Positions 1-12,700 of a stretch of 64,000 bases of DNA are shown here, piece after piece. The position numbers and the translations under genes are program-made. The stretch lies in the NCBI GenBank assembly GCA_017591395.1, contig WEDG01012274.1, positions 35,846-99,845 of the forward strand. Direction: 5' to 3'. The notes under the pieces were generated by a model. The model was given only the letters and a program-made list of their open reading frames with translations. It ran no database searches and was not told where the DNA came from. This DNA is from Schistocephalus solidus (Eukaryota; Platyhelminthes; Cestoda; Diphyllobothriidea; Diphyllobothriidae). How positions within the stretch are numbered: the first letter of the stretch is position 1; each line of letters begins with the position of its first letter.

Positions 1-253
1 TCTGCAGACAGGTTTTTACGCAAGAAGTTCTCAGGCCAGAGTATGAACAAAGAAATGTAACCTCTTTTGCTCCCTCGCAAGTAAAACGACTTCAAACGGT
101 ATACCAGCTCCACGAATTCCAACATTTCGAATTTCATTAAAACTTAAAAAGGAGACAACACCTAACCGCCTGTTTGCTCAGCACTCACCATCATAAAAGG
201 AATGCTTTGGAGGCATTAAACCTAGCCAAGTAACTGTAATTAACAGAAGTTAC
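1..253 (-). other. Start of intron 8 of the Cav2 gene
   Basis: Sequence downstream (on the minus strand) of the GTAACT donor that ends the AID exon. No further exon is visible before the window edge; the remaining channel exons must lie outside. Confidence 0.8.
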
Positions 254-369
254 CTGCACGGTGGATCCAGTCGATGTAGCCATCCAGCTCCCTTTCAGTC
301 TGCTGCTGACGACGAAGTTTCAAAAAAGCTCTTCGCTTCTCCACTCTCTCACGCTCCTTAGCGAATTCC
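254..369 (-). CDS. cav2: Cav2 exon 8: end of domain I and AID (beta-subunit site)
   Basis: 116 bp exon with acceptor tttctgacag and donor GTAACT. It enters in phase 2, so the two G from the previous exon plus one G complete the glycine of LSGEF. It encodes [13 protein letters not shown], then AFLKLRR, then [18 protein letters not shown] and the first base of the next codon, almost certainly Glu. This is the alpha-interaction domain (QQ-E--L-GY--WI---E) in the I-II linker just after IS6, which binds the cytoplasmic beta subunit; family knowledge. The spelling is the Cav2 version (QQQ-EREL-GY), not Cav1 (QQLEEDL). Every AID position I can check is conserved, so beta-subunit binding is expected. 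The exon is too short and spliced to be found by an ORF scan. Confidence 0.95.
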
Positions 370-1619
370 CTGTCAGAAAGATAAGAATGAACCAATAGTT
401 TTGGGTTCAGGGTTAATTTTACCGCGAAAACTATTTAAAAGCAGAGCCGTTAAACGAAGCAGATCTCCTAACCGCATGCAAGGTGTATGAACTCACTCTG
501 TTCAACTTGGTATATCTTTTTGCTTCTCATTAGTGGGAAAACACTTCGAGCACCAGCGCACATAAATGCCTAGGAAGTTTTATGCGCTATGACATCATTT
601 ACTGTACGTTTTTTGAAAATATTTATTTAGGTCACAGTCCTGTTTTTTGCAGACTTTATGACTACAGGGCTGTGCCTCACACGCGCTGAATCTACAAGTG
701 AGTTAAAGTTGCGTGCGGCTGGCAGTTACTAGGCTGTACTGCACCAGCTCGTACCTTAAAATACTGCGCCCTATGAGCGATGGAAGAGTAACAGAAAAAA
801 AATCAGCTAGTTCCTCGTTTTAACTTAGACAAATTTGAGTCCTTCCAAACGTGCTATTAGTTGTGATTTGGAAGATGGCTAACTGATGGGAGAAATCAGT
901 CCAGCTTATGACTGAGTTCAAGGTGGGCCCTTCGTAATACACCTTCGTGGAACTCTCTCACATATGTAACATCCGAGCCACCCAGTTTATGCACGAGATT
1001 GTGTCTAGCAAGTGAAGACGAGTTTCATGATGGTGGCAACCACTACTCCACGTGAGGTCTGCCATCGGGCAAGGTGGAGAGAGAACTGAGAGAGGGACGG
1101 AGGTAGTGCGGGAGGTGACTCACTAAAAATTAAATCTTGCGTAAATCATCGAGCTTGCGTCCTCTATACTCTTTTGGTTTATACCTTCGCGTCACTTCAG
1201 TCGATATGTCCAGTCCCATCAAGCCGTGGGTTGACAGGCTTGGACAGATGAGTGGTCAATACGGTAAGAGGCACAGCGAGGACGATATTGGAGAATTCAT
1301 TCTCCCGCACACTCCACATGTTTTACTCTAATCAACCTGACGCGTTTGAATCTATTATGAAGCATGAAGAGTCATGGTTTGGAAGACTGCCAAATAGTGG
1401 GATAATCCAATTCATGGCTGGCATGGAGGTAGAGAGGAATTTAAACGAGCGTGGTTATCTTACAGTATGAACAGGTGCGCGCGTATATCACACCAAGATA
1501 CAATCTTCAGACGGTGGTTATCCCCGTCGATCGAAATATAGTATTTCGAACCTCTGGCTTAGCCATAAAAGGCCAAATTATTACTTTTTCAATGATAAAA
1601 CAGGGCAACCTAGCAACTA

Positions 1620-1745
1620 TGGAGCGTGGGTTCAAATCTCGCCGACGACGCCCAGTTTTAAACAACCGGATAAATTCACTGGAGAGTGAGCCCTAAGGCA
1701 AAACAGGATGAGTAAATTCCGTTAGCGATCAGTGTGCGTTCATAA
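1620..1745 (+). repeat. Degenerate SINE fragment
   Basis: A B-box-like GTGGGTTCAAATCTC near 1627 is followed about 80 bp later by a tail (about 1708-1745) that matches the tail of the SINE at 1795-2020: both have gagt-a-ttccgttag-gatc followed by gttcat. The middle of the element is lost or unrecognisable. Probably a decayed member of the same family. Confidence 0.45.
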
Positions 1746-1794
1746 ACGAATGTCAATTTTCCCGATTTAAACCAGTAAGATAACAAGCCTGCGG

Positions 1795-2020
1795 TTCGAT
1801 TTTTAGAGCTTTTAACTTCTGATCAACAGATCACGGGTTCAAGACACGGGTGGGGCACCACCTGGCGTTGGGTATGACTGGCTGATGACGGCTAATGAGC
1901 CGGAAATGGCCATTCCAGTCTCCCTTTTCTTTGCCAAACTTGCTAATCTGCATTTACTGAAGCAGAACAGAACGAGTGAGTTCCGTTAGAGATCGGTGAG
2001 TGTTCATCAAAGAACATTCA
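1795..2020 (+). repeat. tRNA-headed SINE, nearly full length
   Basis: The head has a tRNA-like stretch (acttctgatca, then B-box cacgggttcaag at about 1837). A core shared with other copies follows: ggtatgactggctgatgac, then ggctaa-gagcc, then aatggccattccagtctccc, then ttttctttg. A tail with gttagagatcggtgag comes last. The head most resembles tRNA-Arg(UCU) because the copies share gacTTCTga in the anticodon-loop position (inference). The same core occurs at about 6.8, 7.0, 9.3, 9.65, 23.4, 53.0 and 53.35 kb. Confidence 0.75.
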
Positions 2021-5000
2021 AAATCTTCCAGAAATACCCATTAATGCAAAGATTTCATATTCGCAAAGCCAAGTTTTAATTGAAAACATGGGATTCAATT
2101 TCCGCATAGTTTTTTGGCTTTTTAGCATTTTTTGAGCTGAGTTATTTGCCCGTTCTCCTACCAGGGTTGACTGGCAATATTGGGGATGAACTATTGCTCA
2201 ACACACTCAATGGGTAGGCATGAAATATGGAAGGTGGCAGGGGTTAGGGAAGTTTATAGACGAAAAGGGGTAGTTACGCATTTGGAAGGAAAAGAAATTT
2301 AGCGACGCATCATAATCATTCAGGTGAGTTGAATTTTTAAGCGCAGTTAGACCGTATTGCACACCTACGTATCCATCAATATCTACACATCAACCCAACC
2401 CTTAAGATAACCATATCCCTAACAGTATGCATTTTATACGTTAGAGTTAGCATTCGTTGCCGCGTTAGGAGGACATAAGATAATTGTTACCGGATTAGTA
2501 ACTACAGTAGCAAGGCATTCAGACATGGGGTTGAGGACCAGGTGTCCCACTATTGTCATGTAATTTTAATATTTGGAAGAGAGACAAAAATCAATACTGT
2601 CATATGTTCCTTAATTTTAATACCAATTTCTTCTCGATTGACAGCATAAACATGTTTTTAAAAAACCGAACTATTTAAAGACCAGCAGGAGTAGAGAGAA
2701 GGACCTGGAAATTGGCGGGTCATCGCATTTAAAGTATGAGGTTATCATGCATGATTGACATGTGCTAAAGGAAAACCCAGTCTGCTTAATTATTGCAGGG
2801 CTCATTATTCATAAACAGGCCACCGGGAAAGTGGCTCTCGAATACCCATCTTGAGTGAGATTTAGAGACCACCTTTAGTTGATCAGTTTATGAAAAAGAA
2901 AGCAAAAACCGACAAAAGTAAATTTAAAGTAGTGAAAGATAGAGGCATCATAAACCATATCTCCTGTGATTGTATCAAAATACCTTCCGGTGGACAATGT
3001 GAAAATTCCCAGGTTTGATAGAATAAAAACTGACCCAGCATTGCCGTCAATTTTATAAAAATCACTGTAAGGAACTTAAAATTAACATAATCAGGTGGAG
3101 TAAATTTTTATTAGGTAAAGTAAATACGGAAACGTAGTAGAATTCATGGATAAAATATTCTTATAGTCAAATGCTGAGTTGCATTTTGATAGACATTGTT
3201 TTTTATCTAGTGTGAACCAGACGGTATAAAACGACTTTGTTGTCATCGCAGAGAAAAGCACAGGTAGTCAATGTGGGCATACGAAAGACATATTTGAGAA
3301 TTTTATGTTAGTTTAATTGAACTCCTAATTTAAACGCACTAAATGCTGCCAAAAAGAATTTAAAAATTACTGAATGTAAAAAGCAAATGAATTAGTGACT
3401 GAATTTTGCTACCAAACTGTACTTTTGAAATAGAAAGCACTTTATTCCATTATTTACCACAAACTCAAACTGATGTCCAGATTGTTTTGAAGCCCAGCAT
3501 ATTCAAAGTTATCTTTTTAAAGTATATTTAATCAACATATGCTAACCAATAATTTGTGTTGGGATCAGCATTTGGTTTCTCAGGTAACCACTCCGAAAGG
3601 TTCTTTTATTGAGAATTAATTTCTGCATACTATTTTGGCCTTTTCGTCTACAATTTACGCTTCATTTAATTGCCGCTAGCTGCATAAAAAGGGTAAAATA
3701 TTTGTTTATACTTTCGAAAAATAATTGCGTTCACAGGGACACTAAGAACAGAAGGATTTATATTTATTATTAACAATAAAGCAAACGTATTCTGTTCTTC
3801 AGAATGAAAAGAGAACCATACGAGGAACTGGCATACTGGCGTGACTGAAACGTATTTCATTTATGGTATATGATAATATACCGGATAATTACACCTTAGT
3901 TGATCTTTGATAACTTAAATCACATTTCAACATTTCCCGTCAATGTTCTTGGGTTACCCCACCCATCGCGCAACCAGGGCGTTGCTCACCTTAGAAATTC
4001 AACAACGAAAGTAAACCGTTTTAAGTATTTCTCAATTCTATTGTTTTTGTCCTGGGCCACGCTTTGTGCTGCAAGTAAAACAAAACTGTCACAATAGTTG
4101 GCGTTGAAATGCCATCGTGCATTTGACTTTTACACAGATTCGAATGCTTTCTTTCAGCGATGGCTGACATCCGCAGACTATTCACATCTGATGAATCTAC
4201 TTGACAGCCCCATTCAGGAATAATGTTTTTTTAAAATTTAAATGCATTTTTGAGGGTACAGGGCAAAAGCCGTGAAATCCTAGGCACGACAGTAGCCGAG
4301 GAAATAAGAAACCATGAGCACGGCCATTGAAAACTCTTTGGACACATTGACGCATTTCAAGTTGCCACCAAATGCTGTTCAACATCTTCATTTAACCAGA
4401 TGTCAATATGTGATAGAGATTTGCATTCTTGAATCCAATATGAGCTGACTCTCTTAAAATCTCAATTTAAATATGGGACACTCTAAGAGCTGACTGTTGC
4501 GTGGTCGGGAAATAATCTCACCTTTACAGTTTTCCGTACCTATTCGAGTGCTCTTCTCTTTAATTTTCAACATTTTCGATAAAGACCGCACCTATCTATA
4601 TTATATACTCTTTGCTGTCTTCCTATGTTTTAACCGATGAGTTTGTTCCATGAGGACACTTTCAGACATTTGTCATGGCTTTAGGCACCATGGATTAAAG
4701 TATTAAATAATTCCTCTGAACTTAACGGTCTTATCATGCCGGAAAACTTCAGAAAGTGATCTGACTGCCTACATATGGCTAAGGCTCCGTGATAAAATTA
4801 ATACTACGTAAACAGCTAATGCCTTTGTGTACTGTCGTACTAAACAGAGAATGATTAGAAAGGGGCTCAATATTGGTTTACAAATTAATTTCAGGATTAG
4901 CCAAAATTGTAACTTAAATATATGCACAAAATATACTCCTAAATTATGTACCTAAGAAACGGAAGATTATTAGTATTTTATTCTAGCGTTATGAATTAGA

Positions 5001-5285
5001 ACTAAGTTTTAGCTACTGTACGATATGTCCTGTGCCAAAGTATCCATCGCTTTGAAAGCTTGCCATAGCATGAAACAATAAGTCTACTTATCTGTAAAAA
5101 GTAAAATTACTTCTCAGATATAGTTGAATTGTATTTTGCGGTCATCGTTGTGAAACTTTCGCTTGAGGAATATATTTTTTATCGAATTTTAATAATGATT
5201 TGGCCCAAGCAAATGGCTTTTCCATGTCAACAACGCAACATTGAGAATGGTCGCAAATATATATCATACAGAGTAAATCACATAC

Positions 5286-5389
5286 CCGCTGAGAACACCA
5301 AGCACTAAATTGAGGATAAAGAATGAACCGAGGACTATTAGAGGGAGAAAGTAGAGCCAATTGAACCGGTTTCCAAAGGCATGGTCCGT
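5286..5389 (-). CDS. cav2: Cav2 exon 7: pore exit and segment IS6
   Basis: 104 bp exon with acceptor tttgttttag and donor GTATGT. It enters in phase 0 and ends in phase 2. It encodes [17 protein letters not shown] followed by [17 protein letters not shown], the S6 helix of domain I, whose FF-LNLVLGV-SGEF run lines the inner pore gate in all Cav channels. The extracellular piece aligns without gaps to the Cav2 pore-S6 link when joined to the previous exon, which supports the chosen splice sites. Its closing GG joins the G of exon 8 to give the conserved SGEF. Confidence 0.95.
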
Positions 5390-6728
5390 CTAAAACAAAG
5401 AATAAGACCGTTTTACTAGACATATTCAAAAGTTTCAATAATTTAAGTGATTATCAACAATCCAGACGGCGTACATCCAAGTTTTGTGAGGATTATCTTT
5501 TCGGAATTAATAGCAATTAACAAAACACACCTGTTTGTCTACCAATTCGGGTATGCTAATTTGTCAAACGTTTGTTTAAATTGAAATAAACAGGAATCGT
5601 TATAAATTTTAAGCCAATACGATTAAGTTAATTCTCACTCCTGTCGCGCAAACTTACTGGATGGTTGATAAATACGCCAGTATATCAGAAGTTATTAATA
5701 GCACAGGTAGTATACAAGCGACTGAGCAGGTTCACTACTTTTTTGGTAAAGGCTTTTAACGAGATGGTCATAATTTTCATTTCCCTAATAGGATTTTCAC
5801 CGAATGTAGAAAACAGAAATTATAATTTTGCACATTGTAGGTATTGTTGGCGCAAAGCATTATCAAACGTCGTGACTAAAGACAGTATGACAAGCTCAGA
5901 GAGGTTGGTATATACTGTCTATATTTTATGCTACAACGATGCGTAGGAATCCAGTTTTCTTTAAATCGCAAGTTGGATAAGGCATTTGGAACACATATAG
6001 GTAATAGTTTATATTTTCCTCCACTTTGACAATTTCTTGCTGCAAAAATGTTTGCTACATGTGACAGTCTATTGGTTTTCAGAATTCTTAACTATACGCT
6101 GACCACGTATGCAAATTTAAACAGTTGCGTTTCTTTCCGGTTGAGGCAGGTGAGAAAGAATGTGAAAAAGAATGTCATTTTAAAAAACAGGCTTACTTGC
6201 AATGCAATAAATGCGTTTTAGGTTTGTGGAAACATGTGCGCTCAAAGCAGGCTATCTAGTTGTTTACAATGAAGAAAACATTAGTCTATACGGATGAAAA
6301 ATGGAAATAGGTCTAAAACCTTGTCAAATAGCAATTCTGTGTTGAACATTAAAGGTGTTATTTTTCATCTCAGAACCATTGGAAAACGCTTGTAGCATAA
6401 AACTAGAATAAAAGTAACACTAATTCATATTTCATTTGTCAACTTTCCTATAAACGCTGTGTCAAATAAGATACCCATGATGTGATGTCGTTAATTACTC
6501 AGCTAATATGCTTATTTCAGAGCTAGTTAACAGAAGAACATTTTTGTCTCCGATGTGGTCATATTTTAAGATATAGCTAAAAAGCTTTCGGGAGTGAAAT
6601 AAGGTTAAACCTTTCTATGAGCATAAGCCACGGCCATAGCATCTTTCAGGAGTTCATAACCTTGGTGTTTTCAATAGCCGCCAATTTTAAACAAGATGAT
6701 CAGCTAACCAATGCCGACAAAGTCATTG

Positions 6729-6868
6729 GAGACTGAAATAGCTATTTCTGACTCATTAGTTGTCGTCAGACAGCCATACCCAACCCTAGGTGGGGCCCCA
6801 AGGGATGATTGAACCCGAAACCTGTTAATCAGAAGTTAAACCATCTAACCATTGAGCCATAGGCTCGT
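6729..6868 (-). repeat. SINE copy, left half of head-to-head pair
   Basis: Read on the minus strand it starts with gagcctatggctcaatggtt (A box), has ttaacttctgatt and a B box gggttcaat, then the core ggtatggctgtctgac and a degraded aaatagctatttcagtctcc. It is the inverted partner of the copy at 6884-7026. Confidence 0.75.
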
Positions 6869-6883
6869 TGTCTTGTCAGTTTA

Positions 6884-7026
6884 GATCAATGGTTAGAGCG
6901 TTAGACTTCTGATCAAGGGATTGTGGGTTCAAACCTCGGGTTAGGCACCACCTGGGGTTCATCGTGGCTAGCTGTCAACGGATAATAAGCTCGAAAATGC
7001 CATTTCAATCTCCCTTATCTTTTTCG
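6884..7026 (+). repeat. SINE copy, right half of head-to-head pair
   Basis: Head gatcaatggttagagcg, ttagacttctgatcaa and B box gtgggttcaaacc, then a core decayed from the consensus (aaaatgccatttcaatctcc) and ttatctttttcgg. It begins about 15 bp after the minus-strand copy ends, so the two tRNA heads face each other. Confidence 0.75.
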
Positions 7027-7239
7027 GCATTTCTAATCTGCCTTTATGTATTTCAGTCCTTTCTATTTTTAAAGTTGACACTATGTCTGATTATTTGCAC
7101 TCCAACATCACGTTTTTAGGTGGACGACCTGTTTCACGTAAAATACTCAGTACTCTACTTTGATATTTTTAACATTTTGCATTCATATTTACGCTATTTT
7201 ACACACCACAATTACGAGCCACTTGATGATCATACCCAC

Positions 7240-8800
7240 GTTTGCATGGTCAGTGCAACAGCAACGTAATGCTTGTTTTTTTTCATGGTCGGACTTTTCC
7301 ACATTCACTTAACTATGTCTCAGCCCTTAACATGAGCCCAGTCAACTTAACGCTAGCAATGGTTTCAACCTATGACCTCTATATTCTGTTAGTTTTCATG
7401 ATTGCTCTTAATGAGCTAGGCCTATTTGGTCACATACAGACACAAGACAGGGGAACGCAGCACAATACTGACACACATAACACCTCGTGTGCATCCATAA
7501 ATATCATTATCCGCAATCCTTTGATGAGCGTAAGCACCAACAGTAGCAGCATACCGTCTCACCCCTTTGCCGACCTATCACGCACTCAATTTAAACGCAA
7601 ATGAGCCTGGTGCATTAGTCTGGTCGGTTACTTGCGATTCCATGGCACAGAAACCGGCAAAACAGTGCCAGGCGCGACAAAAATACACCCGGCGCACCCG
7701 ACTCAACTGTCTGCACTGCCAGCGCCCATTCAACTACCACCAGATGCGTCTCCAAGATAACTTCTGGTAAGCAACCGTAGGCTAGACCACATTAACGCAC
7801 ATTAACTTCACCAAAGCACATACATCACCATCCATCGTCACCGCATATGTCACTAACTACGAAATGATGCACTTGGGACTATCACAGTTTGCTAGAAACC
7901 GTGGCTTGTAAGGCTGCCAAATGATACTTTATACCAGAACACGCCGTCAGCTCAGTTTGTGTTGGTCGTTGGAGGGCTAACCAGCAGACTGGCAGTCAGA
8001 CAGCGAGGGCTCCTGCTTAGCGTCTGGTTTTAGGAACACGTATATGTGCGTTAAGTTGGCAAAGGCTGGTTCGCCGGCGCTGTCAGGCAATGCGCCCACT
8101 CTCATATCATACAACTGACCGGCTCTGATAGTGGTCTGATTGTGTTGGCAAAAGAGATTAAGATCGACACCTCAGCGAATTGTCTTCTTGCTATAAAACC
8201 TCTGACGTACGTGAAGCTAGCACGGTGCACTAAAAGCCTTGGCTTGGTAGGTTTCCATTTGACGGGATAACTCGCTGCGCTTGTTCAGCTCAAGGCGTGT
8301 TTTGGGGCGTTGTGGCTGACTGGCAGACTGAGAGTCAGACTGCAATGGTTCATTCGTGATGTGGCCTTCACGGCACTCCCATTCAACTCGGATGCGAGCC
8401 ACCCATCGCTTGTTGGACCACAGTGGGATGGCCTGCACCCTCTCCCATCCCGGTTTTCGTTATTCCGTCTTAATACCAGGACCAGATGTAGGAGTGGAAC
8501 AGAAAGTGAGGTAGATGCAGTGAAATTCGAATCTCACGTTAGTCCAGCGCAGTTCTATTTACCTGCGCCACCCTGCAGTGGAGCATACGGTGGACATCGT
8601 TGACATTGACGGTCGAATGTACTACTCACCGCTGTGCAGCTGTCTGTGGTACTCGAGAGAGAGCCCGCAGGCAGAATGCGACGAGTGAGTTAGTAAGCTA
8701 TCAGTGATCGTTCTTCAACGAGACCGATCAGTATAGCCAATATACGTTGTCAGTCAGAACTGTGGAGGAGACCGCTGGATTCAGTGGTATGCACTGTCAC
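7240..8800. other. GC-richer intronic patch, probably an old repeat
   Basis: Base composition rises clearly above the surrounding AT-rich intron, and short phrases recur (ctggcagtcagac near 7.99 kb, gactggcagactgagagtcagac near 8.32 kb). The right end near 8.68-8.72 kb (gacgagtgagtta, tatcagtga, gttctt) resembles the SINE tail at 1.97-2.01 kb. I recognise no protein in either strand. Possibly a composite or older SINE-related insertion. Confidence 0.35.
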
Positions 8801-9198
8801 CGAATAAACACTATAATATTTAAGTAAAGTGCTCCTGTTCATCTCTCAAAAAGAAGGAGTGTGGTAACAATTAATAATAAAATCCAATTTTTTGACATCT
8901 GTCCTCTTTGCATACAATTTTCAAACCTATCAGAAATACATCATTACATTGAATTCTAAATTACATCAATGCAGAATTCGCATGCTAAGGTTACGTTAAG
9001 AGTGCTACAACAAAAAACGTAATAATTTTGGTGTCTATAATACTTATCGTTGTAGTAAGCGCAAACAAATGGCAGTTTAAGTATTAGCTTCTGTTTGGAT
9101 TGGTTTTAAATTGTTCACCCTCTTCAATTAGGGACGTCTACAATAAGTCCTCAAGAGCATATTCGTAGCATAAACGTTTTCACACTAAGGTAGGTAGG

Positions 9199-9440
9199 CG
9201 CTCACCGATCGGTTTCAGGACTCACTCGTCCAGTAGTGCCCTGGGGTTCACTATCGAGCCCCGCCACTAGCCAAACTAAGGCTAGGTATATAGGCAGAAT
9301 AACATGAAAGACCAAGACGAGGGAAACTGGAATGGTCATTTCTTTCTTGTTCCTCGCTATCAGCCAGCCATACCCAACTCAAGGTTTTGCGGTACTCGAG
9401 GCTTGAACTCAGAATTCCAGTGGTATACCCACTATAACAC
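9199..9440 (-). repeat. SINE copy with tail, left half of second head-to-head pair
   Basis: On the plus strand it begins with the reversed tail gctcaccgatcggtt, which matches the arm at 52.88 kb (gctcaccgatctgctt then gtgccctgg-g). The reversed core follows (gggaaactggaatggtcatt, cagccagccatacccaa), then a B-box remnant (gaggcttgaactc). It is one of the few copies that keeps the 3' tail. Confidence 0.7.
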
Positions 9441-9575
9441 GAGCTTGCTGTCCTGCAGCTTTCGATCGGGAATATTAACTGTGGTCACGGGTGAGTCTTG
9501 TAACCGATCTGTGAGTGCCTTTTTACCAAAGTAAATATTCCCGATTGAGACAGGTAAGGCACTGAGTTTGTGACA

Positions 9576-9718
9576 CAGTTGATTAGAATGTTGGGCTACA
9601 AACCAACAGATCGCGGGTTCGAGCCTCGTGTGCAGCAACACCTGGGATGTCGTTTGACTAGTTGATGGCGGCTAATAAGCCAGGAGTATCCACTTCAGTC
9701 TCCTATGTCTTTGTTGGT
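9576..9718 (+). repeat. SINE copy, right half of second head-to-head pair
   Basis: Head with gttgattagaatgttgg, B box cgcgggttcgagcctcg, core tgactagttgatggcggc, then taataagccagg and cagtctcctatgtctttg. Opposite orientation to the copy at 9199-9440, with heads facing. Confidence 0.75.
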
Positions 9719-12700
9719 CATGTTATTCTACATTTTCATACAATTTCTTTCGCTTATATTTTTAAATCTATTGGTAGGAAAATAACATAATTGCGAACCT
9801 CATTTAGTTGATAAATTTTGGAGGGCGTCAGGTAGACTACTTTTGCATTACAGGGCTATAACTGGCGAATAAGTCAAAAGTTCTTGAGAAAGACTACTTA
9901 CTCGATCGGAAGTGGTAGAAAGTAGTCAAAAGCGGTTGTCAACTTGGGAATATGGTCTCTAAGACTAAACCTGCATTACCGTGCTCACTACATACTCCCT
10001 TCCTACTCTCTACCTGATGCAGAAATCAGAAACTTTAAAGAGACATTTCGGAAGATTTGCAGTCTAGAGGATTCGGTTATTAAATAAACCCCACATTTTC
10101 CCAAATTCGTATCTGCCGCAATAATCACGGGTATTCATAATTGGTGCTGTCTCTTATGGGTTGGTTACGTGCGCATACTTATTTGTGGCGATTTCACTAT
10201 GTATATGATAAATTCCTCGACTGTTCTTCGCGAAACCTCATCAGCAGTCTAGACAGTTGATTTCAGATAACGGGTCCCGATTTGTACGGCAAACCATACT
10301 TTCCAGTTAACGAAAGTTTTGATCTTCACTAAAGGATGGTGGCATTCACAGAAATCCGTGAATCCTCGTCAGAAGTAGCAATCTGGCTTTCCTATATAGG
10401 ACAGAAATTTACCTGTGTGGAGCGAGTATTAATGTGGTTAGCCCTTAGATGGCTTTCGAAATGACAAATAATATTGGTTAATAACAGGCCCAATTCGTCA
10501 CCTCACCAAACATCAATACTGATAGCGATATTGCGGCCGAAATTGGACTGGACATAAACAATTTGGCTAATTTTAATAACAATCCTAGCTACCAAAAATT
10601 AGTGTGATCATACTAATTTTACGAAATATGGTCATGATGACGAATATAATCTATACATACTGCATAAAAAAAGCGTTCAATGATTGTGTCCATTTAAATC
10701 CTCTCTTAATAATTCTCTCATGAGCGAACACATTTGTTTCGTGACCTAGAGATCAGGTTTCTTTGCATAAAATGTTTTCCTACCGACACTGATTTCATGT
10801 ATAATGTGCCAAAAACTACCGGGGATATTTGTATAGTAGTGGACATTAAAGAGGTACTTTCACGAATATAGTCATTACTTGTAAGTACAGGTAGTCCCAG
10901 GTAACCGTGTACCAGATATGGCCTTTTGCTGAGTTCTGAGATGCTGTCCATACTGGCAACCTCAAGTGACTTCAACCCTTACCTTAACCGTTTACCCAAC
11001 CCTAAAAGTAACAGCTTCCTAAAACCTTCACATGGCTACCTGCACTACCTTGATGAATTATTAACGTGCTCGTTGGGTAAGGCCAGGTTGCAACTGGGAG
11101 GGACAAACCGAGCAGGTTGTTTTTATGATGTAGCCTGGTACGATGCGTACAGGCCCCAACCAGCACCTGAAATGCATATGAAAGCATGCACCTTTTCAGA
11201 CGTCTCCGTTATAACCAAACCTCGCTTAGAATCTTTCCATTTCTTTCCATCCTCAAAAACAATTTCAAGGTTATTCCAGGCTTATTTAAAATAAACTATT
11301 TTTAATTTGCATCAAACCAGTATCCTGTAATTTAAAACGTTACCGCGGAAACCGAAGCATATTTGATCACCAAAGTACACTCTGTTAAGTGCCAGTCGTA
11401 GGAAAATGAACGGCAGGTTGACTACCGAAATGTTTTTTCTTAATGACGCCGCCGTACCACTGCGGAACTTCGTTAAAAGTAAAGAAAAAATCTCCGAAAG
11501 AAAAAGTACCGCCCTAGTCCTTTTGGCAAGCGAGCAGTTTGTAAGAACGTACATCCTTCGGCGGTTGACGTCAAAGTGCCCCAAGGTCTTTACGGTTCAC
11601 TTCACAACCCAAGTAAGCCGATAAATTTATCAGAATGTACGCAGCCAATGCAGGTAACAAGATGCAAACCCTTTGTGTGTCCCTCTTGGACAATTCTCCA
11701 GATAAGGAATTTTTAGTAAAAGTGAGTCACATCAAGCTGTCTGTTGTTGAAAGTTTGACCGAACGGGGCTGTAATGCGTTGGCGAATACACACAAAATTG
11801 CACATTCTACTTACACTGCGGATGTGGATCATGTGGCGGAACAGTAGCGGTCATTTCGTCAGCTGGCCATTTCAGGCCTTTGACGCAACCAAACACTGTA
11901 CCAGAACTTTGAATAGAATAGACTTTACTTGCATTAGAGGAGGTTTGGTAGTTAAATAAAACTTTTCAGCCATCCAGAGCTTTGAAACCTTCTTCGAATC
12001 CAGTATCGGGGATAGTAACCGACAAGGATGCCGAATGCATATGGGGGTGAGTGGGGCTCTATTCACAGCATGTATTTGTCTTTTAATAGCAAAGCCTTAT
12101 GATGAATAACCCCGGGATAATCGTCTACGGTCGAATTTGGTGCGGTTTTTACCTTCTAATCTGCATCCTAATTGGTAGCTGCCGTAATTCTATCACTGGT
12201 TTGATAATCATTTGGCAATTCTACTCGCTAATACTGCTCCTGTCCGCCTGCGCACAGCTTGCCTTTTTACCTTATCTGACTGGGCATGGTTTTGGTTCTG
12301 ACAGAAGAATTATAAGAAGGTTGGCCAAGTTAAGGGTTGTGATATTAATAACATTCTCCGCATGGTTTAAATATGCCTTGCGGGGCTAATAATGTCTTTC
12401 CACGTTTTCCCAATTAATAACTACTTAACCATCTGATCTAAAAATGTGTCCTTAATTTGGCAACCCTGAACCAATGCCCAAACCTGTTGGCCGACGTTCA
12501 TCTAAACCAGATTTCGCACAAATTGCGATTCAGACCAAGAAAACTTTAGCTATGCACTTCTTTTGAAGCTCGGAGTAATGGTGGGTGTATCAGTTCTGAG
12601 GACTGTGTGGAATTCGCAACCCGCTCTAACAACTCACCAGGGAACTGGCGTCATTTATGAATGTCACTGCATATGCCTGTTTGGCCACCCTTGTCGAGAG

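Larger units (their letters stand above)
370..5285 (-). other. Intron 7 of Cav2 (4.9 kb)
   Basis: Bounded on the minus strand by donor GTATGT and acceptor tttctgacag. It contains SINE fragments near 1.6-2.0 kb. The rest is AT-rich sequence in which I see no exon or recognisable element. Confidence 0.9.

Noticed and set aside
10926..11584. Open frames on both strands in intron 6 (122 and 90 codons)
   Set aside because: No domain or splice context; the frames overlap antisense to each other in ordinary intronic DNA.
11850..11890. Possible SINE core fragment (gcggtcatttcgtcagctgg, ccatttcagg)
   Set aside because: Too short and too diverged from the family core to separate from chance.
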